Positions 14,995-22,769 of a DNA stretch of 64,000 nt are shown here, in pieces. Origin of the DNA: Bdellovibrio sp. GT3. Lineage in GTDB: Bacteria > Bdellovibrionota > Bdellovibrionia > Bdellovibrionales > Bdellovibrionaceae. Numbering within the stretch: position 1 is the stretch's first letter; each line of letters begins with the position of its first letter. A model generated the notes under the pieces. The model saw nothing but the letters and a program-made list of their open reading frames with translations, made no database searches and was not told where the DNA came from. Position numbers and translations under genes: made by a program. The stretch is taken from NCBI RefSeq assembly GCF_037996765.1, contig NZ_JBBNAD010000004.1, positions 806,001 to 870,000 on the forward strand, in the 5' to 3' direction.

Positions 14995-16818
14995 TTATTT
15001 CAGAGCAAAGTATGGCATTGCGAATTGTTCACCATTAATCACCACAGATATATAACCCTTTACTTGTTTTGTGTCGACCGCAGAAGGGTTTATAAGACGC
15101 GTGGCTAGTAATAAATCGCCCTCTTCATTGCCACCTATTCCGGCTTTTCCATTGTGCACACTAAAGCGGGCAGGAGCTACTTCAGTGCTACTCGCGGGAT
15201 CCCGCTGTACCATGGCGGCATCGAAGCGTAAGCACATCCCAGCCAGAAAGCGATCCTTCCCGTTACTTTTCAATAACACGATAACCGATGGAGTCCAGTT
15301 GGCAATTTTAACGAATACTCTGGTGTCTGTGGCGGATCGTGGCTCAATTCGCACTTCCTGCACGGGAGAACTTCCCTCTGCCGACCAACTGGCTTCCGCG
15401 TTGTCCGTTTTGCGTTGCATATGAATTATGGCGCGACCACCAGTGGTTTTTCCACCAATCACATTCTTAAATGGCTGATTGCCACTGCCGGCGTTATATT
15501 GTGTTTGTCCAAATAATTCAATTTCCCAACTATCGCCCATGGTAGGCGTAAAGAAATTGCCTAACTCAAACCATGCCGCCGTACCGGTATTGTTGCTCAG
15601 TCTGAATTTCGAATTAATGTGACCGTATTTCAAACTGCCGTCGAAGGCAGCACCAAAGGACTCAACTCTCGATGAACCCATCTCCCATGCGCTCAGCCAG
15701 CGGCCTTCACTCGGCATGGAATTGTCTATCGTGCTTCCAGATTGCAAATTAATCTGACGCGAATTCAAGCGCGAGTTGCGAGCGTTCAGCGGATTCGTGC
15801 AGCCTTCAAGGCTTAAGGCATCAATAATCCATTGTCCGTTGGAGATATCTCCTGGATCTTTACAGTGCTCAATCCACCCGTTATAAATTAACGCCTGACT
15901 ACAACGTGGTATGTTTAAAACCTTTCCATTTGTGCATCTTTGAACGTTGAAGTTGGAAAGCTCAACCGCAGTGCTGTGGTCCCAAGCTCCGGCTTCTCGG
16001 TCTGACCATTTAACTCTAACAATATCATTTATACAGGCATTGGCGTAGAATTGGTCAATTTTGCAATCTAGCGTATCCATCAAAGATAAAGAAGCCCCTC
16101 CCACATTCTGGAAGCGCAACTGGGACCCACGGAAAAACTGTCCCCCTTCACAAATATTATCGAAGAACCCTTGGTAATTTTGAAATTTATCAATCTGTCC
16201 CTTAAAGACCAGATTTGAAATCTCGGCTCTGCGCGCATTTACCTTAAACACTTGAGAAGTCTTGCCATCGGAAATTATCGTTGTAGACGGAAAATAACCA
16301 AAATTGACAGTCCCGCCCGCTAAACGAAAAAGGGGCAGCTCTGCCGTTCCCATATCCACACGAGATACAAAGAACGTACCCGCAGGAAACTGAACGCCAA
16401 TTCCTGGATGGTTGGCTTTTGACCAAGCATACATCGCTTTGATCGCCGCGGCTGTATCAGATGTACCGTCAGCCTTTGCACCAAAATCAAATACAGTCAG
16501 ATTGTTGGGATCTTTGATCACGCGACGCCAATAAAAACCACTGCCAGCAAAGACAGTCCCGCCATCATCTACTCCAGTTGACAAGTAACCAATAAAGTCG
16601 CCACCACCAACGTTAAGCCCCGAATGGTAGCTTCTTACTGTCATCTTGGCGCCATTAACTGAAGGGCGTGTAGAACGCAGCTCAATTACAGACCCGATGT
16701 CTCCCTGAGCATAACTTGGTGGCAAAGCAGCGGCTTCGGCGCGGGTGGAAATAGCAGCGACCGAGAGAGCAGTGACAAAAGAGGAGGCCGCGGATTGCAA
16801 AACTTGTCTTCTTTTCAT
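14995..16818 (-). CDS. Tat-exported tailspike-like beta-helix protein
   Basis: 607 residues. It begins with a twin-arginine signal (MKRRQVLQSAASSFVTALSV, then AEAAALPP). The mature N-terminus has the phage tailspike adaptor pattern: GDIGSVIELRSTRPSVNG, GLNVGGGDFIGY, DDGGTVFAGSGFYWRRV. It then enters a pectate-lyase-like right-handed beta-helix (TVFDFGAKADGTSDTAAAIK onward, about residues 110-420), with a C-terminal beta-rich domain. Such folds in tailspikes bind and cut surface polysaccharides. The ATG at 16818 has AAGGAAG upstream. The gene stands alone beside a tRNA, with no capsid or tail genes, suggesting a captured or repurposed depolymerase or adhesin (inference). Substrate and catalysis are unproven. 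Confidence 0.7.
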   Translation of the reverse strand: MKRRQVLQSAASSFVTALSVAAISTRAEAAALPPSYAQGDIGSVIELRSTRPSVNGAKMTVRSYHSGLNVGGGDFIGYLSTGVDDGGTVFAGSGFYWRRVIKDPNNLTVFDFGAKADGTSDTAAAIKAMYAWSKANHPGIGVQFPAGTFFVSRVDMGTAELPLFRLAGGTVNFGYFPSTTIISDGKTSQVFKVNARRAEISNLVFKGQIDKFQNYQGFFDNICEGGQFFRGSQLRFQNVGGASLSLMDTLDCKIDQFYANACINDIVRVKWSDREAGAWDHSTAVELSNFNVQRCTNGKVLNIPRCSQALIYNGWIEHCKDPGDISNGQWIIDALSLEGCTNPLNARNSRLNSRQINLQSGSTIDNSMPSEGRWLSAWEMGSSRVESFGAAFDGSLKYGHINSKFRLSNNTGTAAWFELGNFFTPTMGDSWEIELFGQTQYNAGSGNQPFKNVIGGKTTGGRAIIHMQRKTDNAEASWSAEGSSPVQEVRIEPRSATDTRVFVKIANWTPSVIVLLKSNGKDRFLAGMCLRFDAAMVQRDPASSTEVAPARFSVHNGKAGIGGNEEGDLLLATRLINPSAVDTKQVKGYISVVINGEQFAMPYFALK

Positions 16819-16982
16819 TGATCTTCCTTTTGTTAGCATCATGTTAATATGTTTCGGTCGTCCCACCTAACAATCAAGAGTTCGTGAGACACTCGAGTTC
16901 GATTACACAAACAAAACTGATCCATCAGTTTATGACTCCGCGATTTCAGATTGGATAAATAGAGAGAATTTGACCTCACGGT

Positions 16983-17012
16983 TAGCAGACGGGTAACTAG
17001 CAGACGGGTAAC
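16983..17012. repeat. Tandem 15-nt direct repeat
   Basis: Two perfect head-to-tail copies of TAGCAGACGGGTAAC. Confidence 0.95.
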
Positions 17013-17034
17013 AGTTCCCTTTTCGTACTGCGAT

Positions 17035-17056
17035 GCGGAACCGATGTCGGTTCTGC
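17035..17056. repeat. Dispersed hairpin repeat, copy 1
   Basis: GCGGAACCG, ATGT loop, CGGTTCTGC. Flanking bases (GCGATGCGGA upstream and a GTCA downstream) match the copy at 18039-18059. Confidence 0.7.
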
Positions 17057-17095
17057 GTGAGGTCATGCCTGGTGCGTCTGTCTCGAATCAGAAAT

Positions 17096-17129
17096 AAAAA
17101 AAAGCACTGATTTTATGCCAGTGCTTTTT
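17096..17129. terminator. Bidirectional-type terminator after the MerR gene
   Basis: A run (17096-17103), GCACTG/CAGTGC stem (17104-17109, 17119-17124), T run. It lies 37 nt beyond the stop of the MerR gene on the minus strand. Confidence 0.8.
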
Positions 17130-17165
17130 GATGCTGAGTTTGTTCAACTCGCAAGTGTTAAATAG

Positions 17166-17834
17166 TTACTTCAAAGGTGGCGTCCAATTCGGATCTCGTG
17201 CCATATTAAAATATGCTTGAGAGAGCTTTAGGTGCCGCTTGCCTAAACGATCTTCTTTAATCTTCTGGAGACACTTTGCTATGAGGCTATGAGATGTGCC
17301 AAGATCTTTGAGATCTCCCTGATTCGCAGCTTTCAAAACCAAGTCAGCATACGCGCAAGCTACCATTTGTAGCTCTTCATCTACTCCCAGCTTTTTCTTT
17401 TTAAGGCACTCTTCCGCATATTGTAACGTCCAGTCATTAAGATCTGTGAATGCGGCATTTTTAAATGCCTTCTTTTGTCGAGAAGTGAGTGGACTATTTT
17501 TTTGGGAAGCTGTAATCAGCGCCTCAGTATCTCGAATCTGTTTCTGTATTGCGTTCATCTCGCCTTGAAGTTTTTCCAGATTGGCTTCAATATTTTTTGA
17601 AATACTAGCAACACTTAAATCACGTGAAGACTTTAACATCATACCAATTTCATCAATCGAAAAGCCCATTTTTCTAAATTGAGAAATTTTTTTAGCAATC
17701 GAGACCTCTTCTTTGCCATATATGCGATATTTATTCTCTGGATCTCGAATGCTACGAAGAATTCCTTTTTCCTCATAGAAACGAATCGCTCTTGGTGTCA
17801 GGCCTGTAACTTCAGCAAACTTTTTAATTTTCAT
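17166..17834 (-). CDS. MerR-family transcriptional regulator
   Basis: 222 residues. The N-terminal winged helix-turn-helix is typical: MKIKKFAEVTGLTPRAIRFY, EEKGIL, NKYRIYGKEEV, FRKMGFSIDEIGMML (residues 1-66). A coiled-coil dimerisation helix follows (about 75-115, ANLEKLQGEMNAIQKQI), then a helical C-terminal domain of about 100 residues with cysteines in AEECLKKKK, MVACAYAD and IAKCLQKI. It does not match the metal-binding loops of MerR, CueR or ZntR, so the ligand is unknown. The Shine-Dalgarno AAGGAG precedes the ATG. The upstream sequence is a textbook MerR operator (17854-17884), so it almost certainly autoregulates. No other gene shares this promoter. Confidence 0.88.
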   Translation of the reverse strand: MKIKKFAEVTGLTPRAIRFYEEKGILRSIRDPENKYRIYGKEEVSIAKKISQFRKMGFSIDEIGMMLKSSRDLSVASISKNIEANLEKLQGEMNAIQKQIRDTEALITASQKNSPLTSRQKKAFKNAAFTDLNDWTLQYAEECLKKKKLGVDEELQMVACAYADLVLKAANQGDLKDLGTSHSLIAKCLQKIKEDRLGKRHLKLSQAYFNMARDPNWTPPLK

Positions 17835-17853
17835 ATCGATCTCCTTAAAATGG

Positions 17854-17884
17854 AGTCTCAGGGTTCACGCAACGTGAAGGTCAA
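17854..17884 (-). promoter_or_regulatory. MerR-type promoter/operator
   Basis: On the minus strand: TTGACC (17879-17884), a 19-nt spacer containing the perfect dyad TTCACG-TTG-CGTGAA (17864-17878), then GAGACT (17854-17859). A 19-bp spacer with a centred dyad is the hallmark of promoters activated by MerR proteins through DNA distortion. Confidence 0.75.
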
Positions 17885-17991
17885 TAGCTAAAATAGTGCC
17901 ACGATAAATTATTCATTCAACGATATTAGTTGGAAAGCGTATCGAAACGGAATGATTCAAAGCTATCTAGTGCTCGATAACTGGTGCGCTG

Positions 17992-18012
17992 CCGCACCCG
18001 TAGCGGGTGTGG
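17992..18012. repeat. Hairpin with TAG loop, related repeat
   Basis: CCGCACCCG, TAG, CGGGTGTGG. It has the same stem length and loop as the hairpin at 18039-18059. Confidence 0.6.
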
Positions 18013-18038
18013 AAATGTTGTTCATTTTTTATTGCGAT

Positions 18039-18059
18039 GCGGATCCGTAGCGGTTCTGC
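18039..18059. repeat. Dispersed hairpin repeat, copy 2
   Basis: GCGGATCCG, TAG loop, CGGTTCTGC, closely similar to 17035-17056 including flanks. The two copies bracket the MerR gene. Confidence 0.7.
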
Positions 18060-18082
18060 AAGATGTCAGGGGGCGAGTGCGG

Positions 18083-21000
18083 TTAAGGAACAAATCGAGG
18101 TAATAGATTGTTGGTCAAACCCAGTTGGTAGTTTTTATTGAAGCCCCAACATTTCAATTGGTTCGAGGAGGTCGTTGCGCAAGTGTGATAGGCGCCTGCG
18201 CTGACTGTAGAGTATGTCGTGCCGTTGTCGATGATGGTTGGGACCTTTTTGCCCACAAGGGTGCCGTCGCCCAATTGACCGAATTCGTTGTTACCCCAGC
18301 ATTTTAAAACACCAGCAGTGGTGATGCCGCAACTGTGGGAACTGCCCACTGTGACTTCCTTGTAGGAGGTGCCTGAGTCGATCAGGGTCGGTGTGCTGCG
18401 ATTTGTGGTGGTGTTGTCACCAAGCTTGCCGGCTGTGTTGGTGCCCCAGCACTTCATGGCTCCTGCCGAGGTGATGGCGCAGCTGTGAGACTCGTCTGTC
18501 GCGATATTTGAATAGCTTACGCCGGAATCAATCAGTGTCGGAGTTGTACGGGTCGTGGTGGTGCCGTCGCCAAGTAAGCTACCGACATTGTAACCCCAGC
18601 ATTTCAGGGCACCGGATGTGGTGATGCCGCAGGTGTGTTTCATGCCGGCGGCAATCGCCGAGTAGGTGGAACCGACATCAATAAACATCGGTGTTAAGGA
18701 TTCTGTCGTTGTGCCATTGCCCAGTTGGTTGGTGTTGTTATAGCCCCAGCACTTAAGGTCGCCGGAAGTTGTGATGGCGCAAGTGTGCAAATCACCATTT
18801 GCGACGGCAGAGTAGGAAGTGTTCGAGTCCACAAGAACCGGATACGTTCTTTTGGTTTTTGTGCCGTCGCCAATCTCCCCATAGACATTGGATCCCCAAC
18901 ATTTTAGAAGTCCGGTCTCAGTGATGCCGCAAGTGTGGTGGTTTCCTGCGCTATTGCCGTTAACGGCGATAGCTTTATAAGGGGTGCCTGGATCCACGAC
19001 TGTGGGTATTGGTTTGATGGCCGTGGTTCTGTCACCAATCTGACCGCCATAGTTTTCACCCCAGCATTTGATTCCGCGAGCCGTAATTCCACATGTGTTG
19101 ACCTGGCCTGCAGAGGCCTTGCTGTGGGCTGTCGCTGAATCAACAGGTTTAGGGGTTGTGACGATGGAGCCGTAGCCCATACCAAGCTGGCCATACTGAT
19201 TGTCACCCCAGCATTTTAGATACCCGGCGCTCAGTATTCCGCAAGTATGATAGCCGCCCACCGAAACAGAGGTGTAGGCGGTGTTGTCAGTAATGCCCGG
19301 AGTTTTGCGGTCGATGGTTGTGCCATCGCCGAGCTGACCATTCTGGTTGCTTCCCCAACATTTCAAATATCCCATCGTCGTGATTCCGCAGGTCTGGTCG
19401 TAGCCTGTGTTCACTGTGATATAAGAGGTGCCACTGTCGATCATTGTCGGAGTCATCAGAGTGGTTGTGGTGTTGTTGCCCAGCTGGCCCGCGCCGTTGT
19501 AACCCCAACATTTAAGCGAGCCTGTCGTCGTCACTCCGCAAGTGTAGTCCGAAAATGCGGAAACCATTGAATAGGTGGTTGATCCATCAACTAGATTAGG
19601 TGATGAAATCGAACTGGTCCCACCGGTACCCAGTTGACCTGAATCATTTTTACCCCAGCATTTTAGCTGGCCTGAATTCTGGATGGCGCATGTATGAGAT
19701 CCACCCGCTGTGACAGAGGAGTAGATGAAACCGATGTCAATAAGAGCCGGTAAAGAAAGGCTGGTCATAGAACCGTTTCCAAGTTGTCCACTGTCGTTAA
19801 GACCCCAGCACTTCAGTGATCCGGAAGTGGTGATGGCGCAGGTATGTTCATAACCGGCTGCAACTGAACTGAAGGTTACGCCGCTATCAATAACGACTGG
19901 CGCATTTGTGGCAACATTCGTTCCATTACCCAGTTGGCCACTGGTGTTGTCCCCCCAACATTTCAAAATACCACTGGAGGTGATGGCGCAAGTATGGTCA
20001 ATACTCGCAACCACCATCTGATACGAAATTCCATTATCGACGATGGCAGGGGAAGACTGATTGATCGTGCTTCCGATTCCCAATTGTCCGCTATAATTGG
20101 CTCCCCAGCATTTTAAAATTCCCGACTGGGTGATACCACAGGTGTGGGCTTCGCCGCTGGACACTTTCACGAATTTATCAGAAGTACCATCGTCATCAAA
20201 AACGGTTTGGTTATAGGAATTAAAGACGCTGGCAACAACGTTCGCTGTGTTGCTATAAGGAGTCAGGTCCAATTGGAACACCAAAGATGAAGAAGCGAAT
20301 GTGTCGCCGTAAAGCTGGAAATTGGTGCTGGCACTTGAAACGCCCGCTGGCAGGGTCATGCTGTTGTTGGCAAGACTGAAATGCGTGGGATTGATAGCTG
20401 TGGTGATCGCTTTGTTCACCACAAATTCAATTGTGATGTCTGACGTGGTTGCAGGGGCGACCTGCAAATTGATCGAGTGCGAAGCTGTCGAATTGCCTTC
20501 AGAAAGTGGATTAGTTGGTGCCGGCATACCGACGATGTAAATAGTCTGATCTACGATAACAGACGTTCCTGTTTGGTTGAGTGCCAGGTTGCCAACCGCA
20601 TCGGAAGCGGTTCCTGCTGCGATAGAGGGCGCAAGAGTTCCTGCACCTGTGCAGTTTTCCACAATCAGAAGGCGGGAATCAGGGCGATCCAGGCCACCGA
20701 TTTTCTTTGTGCATCCGGTATTTGCACCCTGCAAAGTGATGTCGTTATTGGTTAATGTGATGCTACTCGCGTCCAGATAGGAAATGACCCACACAAAGCT
20801 GGTTGATGACAGTCCCACCGCAGGAGCTGGTGTTGACATCACAACCACCGGTGGTGTGCTGTCTATAAGAATATTTGCAGGCGATGTCAAACTCACATTG
20901 TCGGCTAAATCTGCAGTAGTCGCACGCACTTTGACATTTGCGGAAATCAAAGGGGAGACCCAATTGTAAGTGCCTGATGGAGGTTGTGCCAATACGATTG

Positions 21001-21868
21001 AAGACCATGTTATTCCACTATCCAGTGAATATTCCAAGGCAACCATATTGGGTGCAATGTTGAGATCCGAACTGATCCAGGAAAGACTTACCACATCGCC
21101 ACCGCGAATCATCGAAGGCAGAGTCGAGGTCAATTGGATCAGAGGGGGAGTTGAGTCCAAGTTATACAACAGCCCTGTTGAGCAGGCAGAAACACTTCCG
21201 CCTTGTGAGCGGGTTGCATAAAAGTTGTAAGTGCCATCAGCGCCCAGGATCGGGACATTCAATTTAGCCGTCGTTGTGACGGCCGTTGTTGAAGTAAGAA
21301 AGATTGAACAAGCTGAATCGCTGTAAATGGAAACGATGTCTCCTGAGTTTAAACCACTTGCCAGGATTTCTGGGGTTTGAATTCTTGAGGGAATAGTCAC
21401 AGGATTGCTGAGTTCTAAGTTTGGTGTCGTGACCACTCCTGGAGTCGGTGACGGAGTTGGCGACGGTGAGGGAGTCGGAGTTGGTGAAGGCGAAGCGGCT
21501 ACCAAGTGTACGGAAACGGTCTGACAGGCGAAGTCTTTGCCGTTAATACGATACCGATAGCTGATTTTCTTTTCTCCGATTTCCGGTGACAGAACAAGAT
21601 CGTAAGAGGACTTCTTACTTTGCCATTCCAAACCATCACAGGATTCGCCTTCTCCGATAGCAATCTCTGACACCTGAGGCGGCAGCAGTGAAACAGAAAT
21701 GGAGGGTGTTGAGGTTGTGATGTACTTTTTTGAATCGACAGCGTATTCACCTTCGAAGTTGACGGAGGCACGACTTTCACTTTTTAAAAGTGAAACCATC
21801 GGATCCACATTGGTGCAGCCTCCGAGAATGAAAGTCAGAATGAAAAGTATTGGAAAAAATGAACCCAC
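18083..21868 (-). CDS. Large RCC1-repeat lipoprotein with Ig-like domains
   Basis: 1261 residues. The N-terminus is a lipoprotein signal (FILTFILGGC, Cys18 as the lipidated residue). Then come a small Cys-containing domain, a Ser-Pro-Thr linker (about 126-145), Ig-like bacterial modules (about 150-450), a Calx-beta-like stretch (LSEGNSTASHSINLQVAP), and from about residue 565 to the end fourteen RCC1-type repeats of about 50 residues, the last one partial. Each repeat carries HTCxI...LKCWGxN...GQLGxGT, with two cysteines per repeat. Fourteen repeats would make two seven-bladed propellers. Role is probably surface binding or adhesion (inference). The start is GTG 21868 with only a weak AGAGG; the signal lacks the usual basic N-terminus (see finding). 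Confidence 0.85.
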   Translation of the reverse strand: MGSFFPILFILTFILGGCTNVDPMVSLLKSESRASVNFEGEYAVDSKKYITTSTPSISVSLLPPQVSEIAIGEGESCDGLEWQSKKSSYDLVLSPEIGEKKISYRYRINGKDFACQTVSVHLVAASPSPTPTPSPSPTPSPTPGVVTTPNLELSNPVTIPSRIQTPEILASGLNSGDIVSIYSDSACSIFLTSTTAVTTTAKLNVPILGADGTYNFYATRSQGGSVSACSTGLLYNLDSTPPLIQLTSTLPSMIRGGDVVSLSWISSDLNIAPNMVALEYSLDSGITWSSIVLAQPPSGTYNWVSPLISANVKVRATTADLADNVSLTSPANILIDSTPPVVVMSTPAPAVGLSSTSFVWVISYLDASSITLTNNDITLQGANTGCTKKIGGLDRPDSRLLIVENCTGAGTLAPSIAAGTASDAVGNLALNQTGTSVIVDQTIYIVGMPAPTNPLSEGNSTASHSINLQVAPATTSDITIEFVVNKAITTAINPTHFSLANNSMTLPAGVSSASTNFQLYGDTFASSSLVFQLDLTPYSNTANVVASVFNSYNQTVFDDDGTSDKFVKVSSGEAHTCGITQSGILKCWGANYSGQLGIGSTINQSSPAIVDNGISYQMVVASIDHTCAITSSGILKCWGDNTSGQLGNGTNVATNAPVVIDSGVTFSSVAAGYEHTCAITTSGSLKCWGLNDSGQLGNGSMTSLSLPALIDIGFIYSSVTAGGSHTCAIQNSGQLKCWGKNDSGQLGTGGTSSISSPNLVDGSTTYSMVSAFSDYTCGVTTTGSLKCWGYNGAGQLGNNTTTTLMTPTMIDSGTSYITVNTGYDQTCGITTMGYLKCWGSNQNGQLGDGTTIDRKTPGITDNTAYTSVSVGGYHTCGILSAGYLKCWGDNQYGQLGMGYGSIVTTPKPVDSATAHSKASAGQVNTCGITARGIKCWGENYGGQIGDRTTAIKPIPTVVDPGTPYKAIAVNGNSAGNHHTCGITETGLLKCWGSNVYGEIGDGTKTKRTYPVLVDSNTSYSAVANGDLHTCAITTSGDLKCWGYNNTNQLGNGTTTESLTPMFIDVGSTYSAIAAGMKHTCGITTSGALKCWGYNVGSLLGDGTTTTRTTPTLIDSGVSYSNIATDESHSCAITSAGAMKCWGTNTAGKLGDNTTTNRSTPTLIDSGTSYKEVTVGSSHSCGITTAGVLKCWGNNEFGQLGDGTLVGKKVPTIIDNGTTYSTVSAGAYHTCATTSSNQLKCWGFNKNYQLGLTNNLLPRFVP

Positions 21869-21992
21869 CCGCTAACGTACCTCTGCATAATATATCGGCC
21901 AAAGGCGAGGTCTTGTTTACGAATCATTCATCGATTTAATACTTTTATTGGAAATATCTGACTCAAATTGAGACAAAAAGTAACACAAGGAC

Positions 21993-22769
21993 TTACAAGA
22001 AGACATTTTTGCATTGGGCGTTGTTCGGTGTCCAATAGCTTGGATATTTTAATACCTTTAAAATGCGACCCACGTAATTGCTTCCATTTGAAAAAGGTGC
22101 CAATGAAGGTGGTATGCGGCTCCAGGCTGATTTTTCCATAGACTCGTAAAAATCCCGGCCGTGAAAAGTTGCATTGTAAGGATCGATCATCCAGGTTTTG
22201 TTCCCGTCCTTGATAACAACAAGTGCGTGATCTTCGACACTTTTGCCCGCGTGGACTTTTACATAAACAAAGTGACTTTCGATCCCCAAAGCACGCAGAG
22301 CTTGATGAGTTAGCAAAGCGTTTTCACGGCAGACGCCGGATTTACATTGTAAATAGGCACCCAAGGAAATGTCCTTATTCAATAGACGGTGTTCTTTAAG
22401 CGTCTCCCGGTAGGGCCTTGCATCGTAAGCCTTGCCTGGCAATGCACTGCGGATGGCTTCAGTTGTAAGTTGAATCTTAAGATATTTGGCCTTTAGAAAG
22501 TTGCCACGTTTTTCTGCATTCTGAATTTCTGAATTTTCCTGAGCTTGCTTCATCAGTTCAGTCAAAAACTTTTTCAATTCCTGGTCGTCATCAAGGATTT
22601 GGTAATCGGGTTGAATGCCACCATGTCTGGCGGATCCTTCAATATAGGATCCAAAAGGCAGCTGAATAAATCCGCCTCTTTGTTCTGTGTAACCATCCAG
22701 GTTGCCCGGGATGGCCAAACAAGCTGTTGCGAAAAGTGTAGTTAGGCCGAAGCAAAGAATTTTAATCAT
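21993..22769 (-). CDS. Secreted transglutaminase-like protein
   Basis: 258 residues with a signal peptide (MIKILCFGLTTLFATACLAIPG). A transglutaminase/NlpC-like catalytic arrangement is visible: Cys in KSGVCRENALLTHQALRALG, His in VEDHALVVI and Asp in TWMIDPYN, in the usual Cys-His-Asp order and spacing. Such domains act as cysteine proteases, peptide amidases or protein cross-linkers in the periplasm. The helical N-terminal half has no recognised family. I take the ATG at 22769, which overlaps the stop of the upstream secreted-protein gene (ATGA), so the two are translationally coupled and probably work together in the envelope. Confidence 0.75.
   Translation of the reverse strand: MIKILCFGLTTLFATACLAIPGNLDGYTEQRGGFIQLPFGSYIEGSARHGGIQPDYQILDDDQELKKFLTELMKQAQENSEIQNAEKRGNFLKAKYLKIQLTTEAIRSALPGKAYDARPYRETLKEHRLLNKDISLGAYLQCKSGVCRENALLTHQALRALGIESHFVYVKVHAGKSVEDHALVVIKDGNKTWMIDPYNATFHGRDFYESMEKSAWSRIPPSLAPFSNGSNYVGRILKVLKYPSYWTPNNAQCKNVFL

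Larger units (their letters stand above)
16819..17165. other. Non-coding gap with tandem repeat, hairpin and terminator
   Basis: This 347-bp gap holds a perfect tandem duplication of a 15-nt unit (16983-16997 and 16998-17012), a hairpin GCGGAACCG/CGGTTCTGC (17035-17056) that recurs in related form at 18039-18059, and the MerR gene terminator (17096-17129). A minus-strand open frame at 16839-17066 shows no coding character. Confidence 0.6.

Noticed and set aside
16839-17066. 75-codon minus-strand ORF
   Set aside because: It contains the 15-nt tandem repeat and the hairpin, has no ribosome site and no recognisable protein character.
18125-20116. Cluster of short plus-strand ORFs with similar sequences
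   Set aside because: They are antisense shadows of the RCC1 repeats; their similarity follows from the repeat structure.
18083-20170. Regular units of about 150 bp that look like an array
   Set aside because: The units are coding RCC1 repeats with variable sequence, not a CRISPR array or satellite.
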